DNA from: Thereva unica | Taxonomy: Eukaryota; Arthropoda; Insecta; Diptera; Therevidae | NCBI GenBank assembly: GCA_949987705.1 | Contig: OX465281.1 | Coordinates: 100,277,248 to 100,341,247 of the forward strand | Direction of reading: 5' to 3' | DNA length: 64,000 nucleotides | Part shown: positions 44,101 to 54,548 of the stretch, in pieces | Position numbering within the stretch: the first letter of the stretch is position 1 | Layout of the letters: each line of letters opens with the position of its first letter | Notes under the pieces: generated by a model | Seen by the model: the letters and a program-made list of their open reading frames with translations, nothing else | What the model was told of the DNA's origin: nothing | The model's database searches: none | Translations under genes and position numbers: made by a program

Positions 44101-44400
44101 AAATTTGACCTGTAACGGGACTTCGGTTGCGCAGGCTCAATCGCCACGTTCTCGGGGATATTTCCCGGCATTACATTTGCCGCAACCATCAGAGTCAATA
44201 AAATTTGTCCTCGTCAAAGTGTTATGCCTTTTGAGACGGGGCAAATTTCATCGACCGACAGATTTTAGCCGCGGCACCTGCAGGACCGAGATGCGAGAGA
44301 GGTTAGGGAGCAAGGGTACTTACTTGTGCCGTTCGTCGGTCCGGTCGGTCGTTGAGTCTATTGAAGGGTGATGGGCCTTCGCTTTAGACCGCGCTCGTTA
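41107..44400 (-). mobile_element. LINE (EEP + RT), long copy of the 1.7-3.0 kb family
   Basis: Endonuclease and RT are in the right order on the minus strand; the 3' UTR (41116-41230) ends at a short T-run (oligo-A tail). A GC-rich 5' stretch extends to about 44400. No ORF1 is visible. The clade is CR1/Jockey-like; I cannot resolve it further. Confidence 0.87.
41234..44198 (-). pseudogene. LINE ORF2: endonuclease and reverse transcriptase
   Basis: EEP part 44198-43041: NIRGLHANFSFVE, FALNETQIS (catalytic Glu), VAGDFNVHNVKW and NSDHCLISANF, followed by the linker. A frameshift near 43100 moves the coding frame to 43044-42559 (KNFWSLVSSIKK, LKELDVNKSTGPDNIPP), and another near 42640-42600 moves it to 42532-41234 (the RT: NDRQYGFRQKRSTGD, LDISKAFDRVWH, GVPQGSILSPALF, catalytic FADDG, C-terminal LWNNLSQSVFPSS). 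The RT frame itself is open. The protein once primed reverse transcription at nicked DNA. The two shifts make this copy inactive. Confidence 0.9.
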
Positions 44401-44600
44401 TTTTTTTTGTCACTGTTTTTTTTTATTTGTTTTTTTGTGCACTTTTTTATTTTATTTCTCGCACTCTTTTTGTGTAACAGTTTTGATTTTTTTTTGTGTC
44501 GGCGCGTTTTTAGGGACCGGGACAGCACACGTCCGTTCTCCTCGCTGTGCTAACCCAAACTCTGTTGGCGGCGTGGCTGCATTATTTAAGCTATCAGTCG
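44400..44600. other. T-rich spacer between LINE and gypsy element
   Basis: Dominated by T homopolymers. Open frames crossing it on the plus strand are low-complexity and not credible. Confidence 0.4.
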
Positions 44601-47600
44601 CAGTATCATTAGACAATGACACTATTGGGGAAGACCTTGGTTGACGTTTTGGTGGAGACGATCTTTCCGATGGAGTTGACCACGATTCGGATTCGTTTGA
44701 GCCTGAGGATACTGATTAGGTCCGCTGAGAAGTCGTTGGTGAAATACTTGGATCCGACACCTTCCCTTCTGCGGTGTACTGGGTTTCCTGTTGGAACGCT
44801 GGTGGCACCGCCTGAGATTGACTGATTTCAATCTGTTGTTCTCCTTTAGGTATAAATCCCTTGGCTCTTCTAATTTGATTTTGATGTCTCCTCAGGATAT
44901 TACTGTGGGTTTTAACATTGTAGATCTTCGAACCAATTTTTTTTATAAATATGTCCGAAGACCCCTTTAGGACCCTTGGAAAAGTTCTGTGTGAACACAG
45001 GCTCATTAACCTGAAATTTAGAACTAGTTTCAGTACTGCTAAAATGTTTGGAATTATTTGAGTTATTAGGTATAAGTAACGAAAGTTGGTTTCGAGGTTG
45101 TCGACCATGTAGAAGCTCGGAAGGTGACTTCAAACTTACTGGGTTAGGGGTGACTCGGTAAGAGAACAGATATCGTCTAAGTGCTGAATCCAGGTTACTA
45201 CCATCACTACAAATTTTCTTCAACGAAGTTTTAAATGATCTCACAAAGCGTTCAGCTTCACCGTTGGAGGCTGGATGAAATGGTGCTGTTGTAAGATGAC
45301 GTATTCCATTTGTTCTGCAAAATTGTTGAAATTCTTCGCTTGTAAATTGCGTACCATTGTCGCTAACGATAACTTCTGGTAGACCTTCGATGACAAAAAT
45401 ATTTTCCAAAGCACGAATCGTTGCACTTTAGGTCGTGGTTTGCATTTTTACTACGTACGGAAATCTAGAGTAGGCGTCCACGCATATAAAAAACATAGAT
45501 CCCATGAACGGTCCAGCAAAGTCAACGTGTACCCGATACCACGGCGTTGATGGTGGATTCCAACTGCTAAATTCTTGTCTAGGTTTGACACCATTTTCTT
45601 GACACGCTTGACAGTTCACACAAAAATTTTCAATTTGTTGATCTATCCCTGGCCACCAACAGTATCGTCTCGCTAGCTGCTTCATTCGTACAGATCCCCA
45701 GTGACCCTCGTGTAGCATTTCTAAGACTCGAGGTTGTAGCTGTGACGGAATTATAATTCGATTATAATCAGTTTTGAGTATAAGACAATTTCTGTGTATT
45801 GAGATTGCAAGTCTTCGAACAAAATATTTTTCCAAATTTCCAGCATTAGGCAATAAAGTGTTATTATTTGGCCATCCTTGTTTTACGAATTCGGCTACCA
45901 TTCTCATAACTTTATCTTGCTTAGTAAATTTGGCAATTTTTTCTGAACTAATAGGTAATGAAGAAATGGCGTCGTCCAATTCTAAATCCACTTCTAGGCA
46001 AACATTTTCGGATGAATCAAAGTCTGGATCTGGACCTTGCGGTAGTCGAGATAAGCCATCCGCGTTACCATGAGATGCGGTCGGTTTATACTTAATAATG
46101 TATTCATACGCCATTAAAACTATCGCCCATCTCTGCAACCTTTGGGCGGTCATGACCGGTAGTGCTCGGTGTGGATGAAAAAGGCTGATAAGTGGTTTAT
46201 GATCCGTGATGAGTTCAAACTTGCGTCCATATAAATACTGGTGAAATTTTTTAACTCCAAATATAATAGATAAGGCTTCTTTTTCAATTTGGCTGTAGTT
46301 GAGTTGTGATTCATTTAGTGTTTTAGAGGCATGTGCAATAGGACGTTCTGTATTATCTGGATACCTATGAAGCAAAACAGCACCAACTCCAAATGAAGAT
46401 GCATCAGTTGCTAATATTATTGGGTATTCTTCTCGGAAGTGAACTAATTCAGTAGCTTTAATTATTTCTGCCTTGAGAGATTGAAAAGAATTTTCGCATT
46501 CCTTGGACCAAATTTGTTTTACGCCTTTCTTTCGAAGATAATTCAGTGGTTTGGACAGATCTGAAAAATTCTTTATAAACTTGCCATAATAATTAACTTT
46601 ACCTAGAAATGCCTGTACTTCCTTCAAGTTCCTTGGTCGTGGCATTTTTTCAATAGCTTGTATACCAGATTTAGTTGGTCTGATTCCACTGGAGGATATG
46701 ACATGACCTAGATATTCCATAGAAACCTGGAAGAATTTACTTTTGTTTAGATTACATCTTAAGTTACATTGACTTAATCGATTGAAAAGTTTTTCTAAAT
46801 TTGCAATATGTTCTTCTGTGGTAGATCCGGTCACTATTATGTCATCTAGATAAACGGCTACATTCGGAATACCTGAAATTACTTGTTCCATAAAACGTTG
46901 GAAAATCGCTGGGGCTGATGATACTCCAAAAGGGAGTCTTTGATACTCGTACAATCCAAATGGTGTATTAATAGTCATTAATTGTTTTGACTGCGAATCT
47001 AACTCAATTTGTAAGTAGGGATCAGCTAAATCCAATTTTGAGAAGTAGTATCCACCCTTTAGCTTGTTAAAGAGTTCTTCCACTCGGGGTAAGGGATAAC
47101 GGTCCGCCTCAATTTGGGAATTCACTGTCACCTTATAATCACCACATATTCTTATTCCTCCATTTGGCTTTTTTACGATGACGATTGGGGCAGCTCATTG
47201 GCTAAAAGACACTGGCTTTAATATTTTTTCCTTTACTAGTCGTTCAATTTCACTTTTCACAGAATCCATTTGCGCGAAAGGAACAGGTCGCGGTTTGAAA
47301 AACTTCGGTTGTGCACCTGTTTTTAAATGTAATTTAGCTTGGATTAACGAACATCTACCAAGATTTCCATCGAAAATATCTTTAAACACTTCGCACAATT
47401 TGGTTAACTTTTCTTGGGCTGCTGTTGTTGGCGAGCATTGGTGGGGGTTTTCACATAAATTATTCACTGCATGGTTCTCAATCTTAAAATTCAATTTCCT
47501 AAACCAATCGATTCCCATTATATTACTACCCGATTTTACATTGGTCACCAGTAAGGGTAAGCGGTACTCTTGTGATGACCATTTGACATCCACATGTAGC

Positions 47601-47765
47601 TGTCCTAAAATTGGAACTGAGCGATTTCTATATATCCATTTAATTGCTTGCGTGTTTGTTGACATTTCGGTTGTCCTAATTTTTCATAACCTGTTAATCC
47701 TATTAAGGAACAGGTGGCGCCCGTGTCGACTTGAAACTCTAAAAATAAACTATTTATTGTACAGC
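44600..47765 (-). mobile_element. Ty3/gypsy retrotransposon remnant, pol only
   Basis: Minus-strand protease, RT, RNase H and integrase are present, but gag and LTRs are not recognised on either side. Several inactivating changes show it is old. Confidence 0.85.
44640..47765 (-). pseudogene. pol: Ty3/gypsy pol (K02A2.6-like)
   Basis: From the 5' end (47765): protease with FQVDTGATCSLIG; a frameshift near 47650; the IMGIDWFRKLNFKIE block; an in-frame TGA at 47195 where SQWAAPI is expected (Trp to stop); RT with LPFGVSSAPAIFQ and YLDD near 46850; RNase H with LATDASSFGVGAVL, SQIEKEALSI and LITDHKPL; integrase zinc motif (HEGHWGSVRMKQLARR, CVNCQAC) and core (VDFAGPF, then a TAA at 45428-45430, then VSDNGTQFTSEEF and NGEAERFV). 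A homopolymer frameshift near 44940 precedes GSKIYNVKTHSNILRRHQNQ, the integrase tail. The style matches K02A2.6/Mag-type elements (recognition, not a search). A Ser/Pro-rich tail runs to about 44640. Confidence 0.9.
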
Positions 47766-48790
47766 GACGGTAGTCGCTGAGCACGACCAGAGCTCAGCGA
47801 CTCCCTTACCATACATTAAAATGAAAATTTCCAAATTTAATTTGCCTATTATTAATTACTGGGGCAACTAAACGGGATTCCCAATTAACACTAAGCTAAT
47901 TTGGGGTCGCTTTTTCGATTGCGACTAACAGCGAGTCTCAATTATTTACCGTTTTCGAGATCTAACGATTGGATTTCGAAAATTTCCAAAACGATTATCA
48001 AAAAGTTGTATTACGGGGAAGACAAAAATTTAAAAACCACGTCCACGCCTACTGCTACTTTAGAAATCGTTTTCGTTCTTCCTTCTCTTGCGCTTTTAGA
48101 ATGGCGGGTGAGAGAGGGGAGGTGTGTGTGGAGGATAGCGATTAGGCCCACAGACACAGCGGAAATTCTCTGGTGGGGAAGCTGTGACGTCAACCAATTT
48201 GTAAAATTTTTGGTGTACAAAAACGTAAAGAATCGGAAAACGTGCAAGTTCGTACGAAAGCACTATAATACGTTTTGTAAAGAAACAGACCTACTAATTA
48301 GTAGGCAATTGCTTGCGATAGAAAGAAGGAAAGGTGCTTGTTTCTTATTATTGTGACATTTCATGTGCGTAATATTTATAATCATCATATAAACAGTAAA
48401 AAGGATTTTATAATTTATTATTTTCTCATATAAACAGTGAAAAGGGTTATAATTGATTATTTGTGTGTGTTTTTTGTGTGTGTTTATTATAATGCTAACT
48501 TATAAAGAAAAGAAACTTGTATAGTGTTTAATTCTGTTTGAAAAGAAGTGTTTTACATTGAATCTGGGTGGTGGTTAGTGATTGGTGGTATTGCTGATCC
48601 GTGTTGTTAATAAAAATAAGAAATCTGCAAGAAGTGAGTAAGTTTATCTTTCATTAAATTAAAGAAGATATTTCAGGGCCTCTCGTTCACATTGAAAACG
48701 ATTGCTTTTTCGATAGGTCTTTGACGGCTTCGTTTGACGGCTAAGTTTAATAGCAAATCGGTTTAATTGCTACTTTTTATAAATATTATA
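47766..48790. other. Region upstream of the protease-Helitron gene
   Basis: No recognised protein. A 151-codon plus-strand frame (47901-48356) has no family resemblance and a composition like spacer DNA. A direct repeat, TCATATAAACAGT(A/G)AAAAGG, occurs at about 48386 and 48426. TTATAAATATTATA lies 5-20 bp before the ATG at 48795. It may hold the promoter of the gene that follows. Confidence 0.4.
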
Positions 48791-49089
48791 GAAAATGGAT
48801 CAGTTTCTGGAAAATATAATACTTCGAGGGGAAACTCTAGCGAATGATCATATTCGGCAATTTGAAACTGTTCTCAAAAACTCCGGTATACATAGTGATA
48901 TTGAGTACATATATCTTGACGAAAAGCAATTACAATTCCCCACAGCATACTTAGATTATCAGTGTTTACCAACAAAAAAATACATGATAATTCTGTACTC
49001 AATGGAAGGTTCGGAAACTTATAATAAAATTCTAAACAGAAGTAACATAGGCCATTTTGTTTGTGTTCTTTTTGACACAAACAATATTT

Positions 49090-50335
49090 GGGTGTTTCTC
49101 TGTAACCTGGTAAATTTTTGCAGGAAATCTGTCCCAGTAACTTTTTTAAGTGAATATGAAAAAAAAATATACAATTAAATAGATATCTATCTGGTGGATA
49201 ATAAACAGTAAGGGACCCAAATATATTTGTTTTATTTTAGGACTTATTGAGTAAATTTAAAAAATTCATATGTCAGAGGACTGTTGCATATGTCAGAGGA
49301 TTGTATATATAAGTGAAATGAGCATTTATTAGTAGTATATATACTTTAAAAACATTCCTCATGACGCATATATATAAAAATAAAACAGTCTTCTTTGGTA
49401 GTTCCAAGTTCTCTGTGTGGTTCCAAGTAAACTTGTGAACTTTTATTTCTTCCTTAGACACTTTCTTCTTTCTCGCGCCATGATTAAAAGATGGTTATAG
49501 ACCTAAAACAAAGGCAAAAGTACAATAATAGTCCCCTAATAAATGAAACAGTCTCCTGTTTCTGTATGTAGCGGGGGACTGTTGACCGGGGACTGTTGGC
49601 AGGGGACTGTTTAATTTGTGTAATTGTTACGGTACCATAAAATTCCTTCATTATGACTTTATTTTGTTTTATAGAAACAATATAAGCCATCTTATTTAAA
49701 ACGATGCACAATAGAGAAAACTGGTACACTTTAAAAAAAGAAAAATAACACTTACTAGGGGACTGTCGAATGTTGCGTACCGATGCGCGCATGTGCCTCT
49801 CTAACTCTTGTAACACTAAACAAAATGAGGTATAGCTACTTTTGGGGGTAACAAAGCTAACTTCATGTCGTTCACGTTTCGTTACGCCCATTAACAAGTC
49901 TGTCTTTACTGTAGATGGCCTGATGCGTCACTCGAAACCTTGGGCAGGGGACTGTTCATGAAATTCGGGGACCAGCTTTAGGTTAAATTAAACTAATCAT
50001 AAAATAGTTTAAATAAATTGATATTAGAGTCTAATAGCATATCATTTCATATTGATTAAATTGTGTTATATAAGTTTATTGTTTTTAAAATATTAGTTCA
50101 ATTATTGAACTCAATAGAAAATATTTTGGTTTGGTGACCGGCCAGGGGACTGTTTTTAGACCTAAAAAATACGTTATTTAAACCATATAGGTTTTTAAGT
50201 GAGATATTTTCTATATTGTATACTATAGTTTAGATAGTTATAAATTGAAATTTGCAGAAATATAAATATTTCTCGCCATAGTTTACGTAATATTTGCCAA
50301 GGACAGCGATTTTACCACTTTGGTGAGAAACACCC
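49090..50335. mobile_element. 1.25-kb transposon with GGGGACTGT array
   Basis: The ends are GGGTGTTTCTC and its complement, extended by a second match (TGGTAAA about 18 bp in). The flanking ATTT (49086-49089, 50336-50339) is a candidate 4-bp target duplication. Removing the element joins DTNN to ICIYDS in frame. The interior has six exact GGGGACTGT words plus variants. A 137-codon minus-strand frame (49484-49897) overlaps the motifs and resembles nothing known. Superfamily uncertain; a 4-bp duplication would fit Sola-like elements among others. Confidence 0.82.
49274..50153 (+). repeat. Interspersed GGGGACTGT motif array
   Basis: Exact copies at about 49574, 49588, 49602, 49758, 49947 and 50145, often preceded by CA or GCA. 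Variants are AGAGGACTGT (49274), inverted ACAGTCTCC (49549) and inverted AGTCCCC (49530). All lie inside the 49090-50335 element. Confidence 0.85.
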
Positions 50336-50520
50336 ATTTGTATCTATGACTCGGCAAGTGTAAAAAATTATTCCAACCAACTCAACCAGATTTTGCAAAT
50401 TTTATTTCCATTTTGTTATTCCGAGAAGGGAAATAGAGTGATTTACTCGCACGTTCAATGTCAAAAAAACGGGGTTGATTGCGGAATTTTCGGTATCGCC
50501 TTTGCCATTTCATTATTCTA

Positions 50521-50920
50521 AAGGCCCTTGGAGACGCTAAAACATGGTACGAGTAAACATGGTACAGGGACCATGTTCGAGGTGATGTTAGCCGTGTACG
50601 GGCCGGTACGCGTACCAGTTTTTTGGTCCGACCAACGGTCCGACTAAAATCAAAACTTGTTTGATTTCCGTCGATGTTCGTGGGCGGAGTTTCGTGTTGA
50701 TGATACCATGTCCTACCATTTGCGGACTTGTTTGACCAAATTTACTCGTATACGAAATGTTTCAATTTACCAGTTGACAACTGAATGACAGATTAACTTG
50801 AAATATTTTGACAAGAGAGCGGTGTTTAAGTAAATCGGTCTTAGCACATGTCTTACCGTCTGCGGGTTTTTGGTCGTACCATGTTTACTCGTACCATGTT
50901 TTAGCGTCTCCAAGGGCCTT
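50521..50920. mobile_element. 400-bp MITE with 45-bp perfect inverted repeats
   Basis: Starts AAGGCCCTTGGAGACGCTAA and ends with its exact complement; the match runs 45 bp on each side. TA (50519-50520, 50921-50922) flanks it, so a TA or TWA target duplication is possible. It interrupts protease domain 1 just after DCGIFGIAFAISLF. Confidence 0.9.
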
Positions 50921-53060
50921 TAGGGTTTCGCCCAGAAATAATTGAATACACTGTGGAGGCGATGCGACCACACCTAGTGAATATTTTCAGAGAAAAATCT
51001 ATCACCCATTTTCCATTCCGAGTTTTGACCGAGCATGAATACATCGATCGCCGGACAACTAATTATATTATTCAGCCGGTCGATGAGCCTTTTGAATGGC
51101 AGAGCTACGTTGTCTTTTACGAAAATAATAAACGTGCGATGGAAAACTGGAAAAGAATGTGTGTAAGCAATCGTAAAAAGGCATATTATCATTCACATAA
51201 AGCTGAAATACGTCAGAAAAGAAAGAAAAATCGAGAGCAGAAAAAGATGAAATCACAACAGTCAGTGTCTTCATTGAACGATGCTACAAAGAACGGCGAT
51301 GCAATAATTGACTCGAATATGCAAGATTTAAAATCGTTTTTCGACGATTCTAATGGAAAAACTCGAGAAGAAGGTACCTTGAAGAATGTTGGGGGTTGTA
51401 GCACTTATATCCTTGGTGCGGATTATGTTAACGCGGCATTAATTCCTCAGGAAATTATGGACGAAACTATAAGTCACTGTGACGGTTATCTTCTTTGCGG
51501 AAGCAATAAACCCGGAATGCATGACAAAAAAGCAATGCAGTTGTACAAACGGCAAAAATCTTATTATCATGCTCATATAGATGAAATAAGTCAGAGAAGA
51601 AAGAAAAACCGAAAGAAGAGAAAACTGTGTTTGACGCAGGATCACAGGATATCACAGCAGTCAATCTATAAATTGAAGGATATCGAAAATAAAGGCGATG
51701 GAAAAATTAATTCAATTTTAGAAGAGAAAGAAAAAGAATTAAATGAAAAATGTCCGCTTATAAATACCGGAAACCATTGTAGCAATTGTATGCTTTGTGA
51801 TCATGCTGAATTTGCCTCAATGCCCATTTCTCCGACGGATATAGGTTCTGTCCATTTTTTCCAAAATTTCCTGCAACAACATTTTGGAAATTTCAAATTT
51901 AGTTATTGTTCAGAGCTTCAGTTAGAATATCCATCATATATCGATAATCCCTGGCCGGAGGACCGGAAAAATATTCAAATCGTATATGGACAATTCTTCG
52001 TTGCAGGGCAAATTAATCCAACTTCTCATTTCGCTTGTTCTTATTATGATAAGACATCAATAAAGGTTTTTAAATGCTCTCACTGTGAAATCAAATTTCG
52101 AAATTGTTTGCCTATTTTAAAGAAATTGTACCCATATTACTTTGCAGCAAGTAAAGCCGTTCAATATGTTCCTTTGGCATCAGAGACTTGTACTTGTAAA
52201 TCTAGTATTTTAAGTTTTTCTGTCGCAATTTCATTGATGCTCGATTTGAGGCCTGACCGGATTCAATACTCATCACACGAAGTTAAGTCGCTGTTATCCT
52301 CTTTCTTTGACGATAGATTGATTCATCACTTTTTACTTGTAAATAATCAATTGACCGAAATCTATTCTTTTAGAGACCCGAAAAGCAATCAGCAGTGCAG
52401 ACAAAAAATTCTTGTAGATGAATGGCTAGATGATTATCATATGTTATATGTCAATCGTTTAATTGAGCATTACTCATATTTCACAACCACTGATACGATT
52501 TTAAATCAAAATTTCACCCGAATATCACCCGTTTCTAAGGATGCCAAGCACGTCCAAATACTAATTGCTGGTAGTCACTGGACTTGCAGTTATTATGATA
52601 CCAAAGTAATCTATATTTATGATTCTTTGAACATAAGGAGTCTCTGTGAAATTAACGAGGCAGTTCTATTGCAACTGCATCCACAATATTTTGAAACTGA
52701 TGCATCAAAGATATTTTTTCCGACAGTTCATATGCAACCAAACGGTAGGGATTGTGGTCTTTATGCGATAGCTTTTTTAATTTCAATATTACTCGGATAT
52801 GATCCAGCTCGGGTGCGGTTTGATGAAACTCTTTTGCGAAGCCATTTTCTAAGAATATTTGATACCGGTGTTCTGGAAATGTTTCCGTTATCTTCAATCG
52901 ATCTTACTACCAATCCGTCAGATGTATATGACAAAGTTTACGCAATAAAGGGAAAAAACTACGACCATTTGCTACCTCAACTCTCGAAGCGGCCACTTTC
53001 CAGTGATATTGTTGATTTAACTGAAACATGTGTTGAGAATAAAAAAACTAAAACAAATGA

Positions 53061-54174
53061 ATGGAAAGCGCGACCAAGCAAAGACAACCGAAAAATGAAA
53101 GAAAATATGAGGCTCACTTATTGGAACCCAGCAGCGTGCCGATCAAGAAGAAAGATGTTGTAGGCTCATGGTTCAATGATGAATGGGTGGTTAGTCATAA
53201 AGAAAAATTGGTACGGAACTTGCAGACTGTAATCACATCACGTAATTCGCCAAATGACACATCAATCAGAATCGAAGCTGAAAAAATAGTTGACCGGTGT
53301 ATTCTTACAATCAAAGAAAAGAATGATAAACTTTATGCAACTTTCAAAAATTGTAAGGCGAAGGCTCGGGCACATTTGACTCGGGTTGAAGCAGTTTCAA
53401 AAGATGCCGCAGAGAGTTTCAGAGACGCCCTTTGTGGACCATCTGGCCATACTGTGTTTACAGAGCCGTTTTTTACTGATGCTGCATATAAACACCTTAA
53501 ACTAATGACAATTGTTGAAGATCATGCGAGCTTGAAAGCGGTGTCGGATCCATTGGAAAAGAACTGCGAAAACGTCGTTACTCCCGCGATCGAATTGAAT
53601 GAATGTATTTGGCAGTAAGAAAAAGTCATGGGAATGTAATGATTTATGTAAAACTGATGACCCATACAAATTAAGCGAACTGCACGATCTTTTTACCACT
53701 GTCGCGGCATGTAAGTTCAAGAATTTGTTAAATTTCTTTCAAGAATTGAAGTGCTCGGTAAATGCTCAAATCAATAAACTTGGTCACTCGCAGGGGTGCT
53801 ATATAAAGCCGTCGACTTGCGCGTCAAAGTTTTTGTCACTTTTGATTCTGTCGTGTCATTTCCCACAATTGCGACTAATTAAAAATTTAATTTATAACAC
53901 GCAGAAACTCCATGAACGAATTGAATCAATTGATAAGACATTGTTTCGTGCAGATTTGATCGAAATGAAAAATCGGAGGAAAATAGTGCTTTACATCGGA
54001 GTAAACGTAGTTCTTATGATATTGATGAGAATAAATTGAGGAAAAAATATTTAAATTTCTTCGAATTCTTTACTGAAAGATCGACCGACTTGCCATTATA
54101 TGCATGTTGCTCGTGTAATAAAATCAAGACAAAACGAGAAGTTCAAAGGGTTTCGAAAGCTCTTACAAAAAATT
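53061..54174 (+). pseudogene. Helitron protein, N-terminal linker and zinc region
   Basis: Overlaps the end of the protease frame in another phase, so either a new start (ATG 53061, directly after an in-frame TGA) or a frameshift near 53150. It reads VVGSWFNDEWVVSHKEKLVRNL and helical sequence to 53618, shifts near 53600 (KKSWECNDLCKTDDPYKL) and again near 54000, where it becomes FTERSTDLPLYACCSCNKIK, the first cysteine pair of the Helitron N-terminal zinc region. It is then interrupted by the LINE. The second cysteine pair follows at 57.7 kb. Confidence 0.75.
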
Positions 54175-54198
54175 GAAGAAAATAAATTATGGAAAGAT

Positions 54199-54225
54199 AT
54201 TTATTTATTTATTTATTTATTTATT
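54199..54225. repeat. (TTTA)n tail of LINE
   Basis: Six to seven TTTA units at the LINE 3' end (AAAT on the element strand). Confidence 0.93.
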
Positions 54226-54548
54226 AATGAAAGAAAAAAGTACACAAGATTTACATCTTATTTAGTACTGTAACACCGGAAAATATTATAAAAATTATTA
54301 AAATTAGAATTAATGACAAAATTAAAATTAAACTTAAAATTAAAATTCAAATTAGTTTTCAAATTGAAGAAATAAATAACAGAAAAAGAAAATGAAAATG
54401 AAAATAGAATAGAATAGAATACAATAAACTAGAATAGAAATTAATTTAATTCAATTTAGTTATTAACTAATTCTTAGCCGGTAAAATGAATCCGAAGCCG
54501 AGAAGATGAAAGCTGATGATGAGCAGCAAGCAAGCGATAAATACAATT

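Larger units (their letters stand above)
48795..53163 (+). pseudogene. Three-domain C48 (Ulp1-like) cysteine protease region
   Basis: Domain 1 starts at ATG 48795; its catalytic-His block is SNIGHFVCVLFDT (near 49050). The frame is cut by a transposon (49090-50335) and resumes in phase with ICIYDSAS (Asp) and HVQCQKNGVDCGIFG (Gln and Cys, near 50455-50490); a 400-bp MITE (50521-50920) interrupts again before GFRPEIIEYTVE. From 50953 the frame is open for 736 codons: a basic KAYYHSHKAEIRQKRKKNR motif, a second such motif (KSYYHAHIDEISQRRKKNR), domain 2 (HFACSYYDK but no catalytic Asp or DCG), then domain 3 with IAGSHWTCSYYD, IYIYDSLN and MQPNGRDCGLYAIAF. C48 enzymes cleave SUMO-like proteins or polyproteins; substrate unknown. 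It ends with MRLTYWNPAACRSRRKM, a Helitron-style basic motif. It is plausibly the N-terminal part of the Helitron protein. Confidence 0.85.

Noticed and set aside
44105..44825. Plus-strand frames around the LINE 5' end and gypsy tail
   Set aside because: They are antisense to LINE ORF2 or the gypsy tail, or pass through T homopolymers; no domain support.
47901..48356. 151-codon plus-strand frame as a possible gene
   Set aside because: No recognisable motif, composition like surrounding spacer, and no support from neighbours.
49484..49897. 137-codon minus-strand frame as the transposase of the 49.1-50.3 kb element
   Set aside because: No transposase motif is visible and the frame runs through the repeated GGGGACTGT words; kept only as unassigned.
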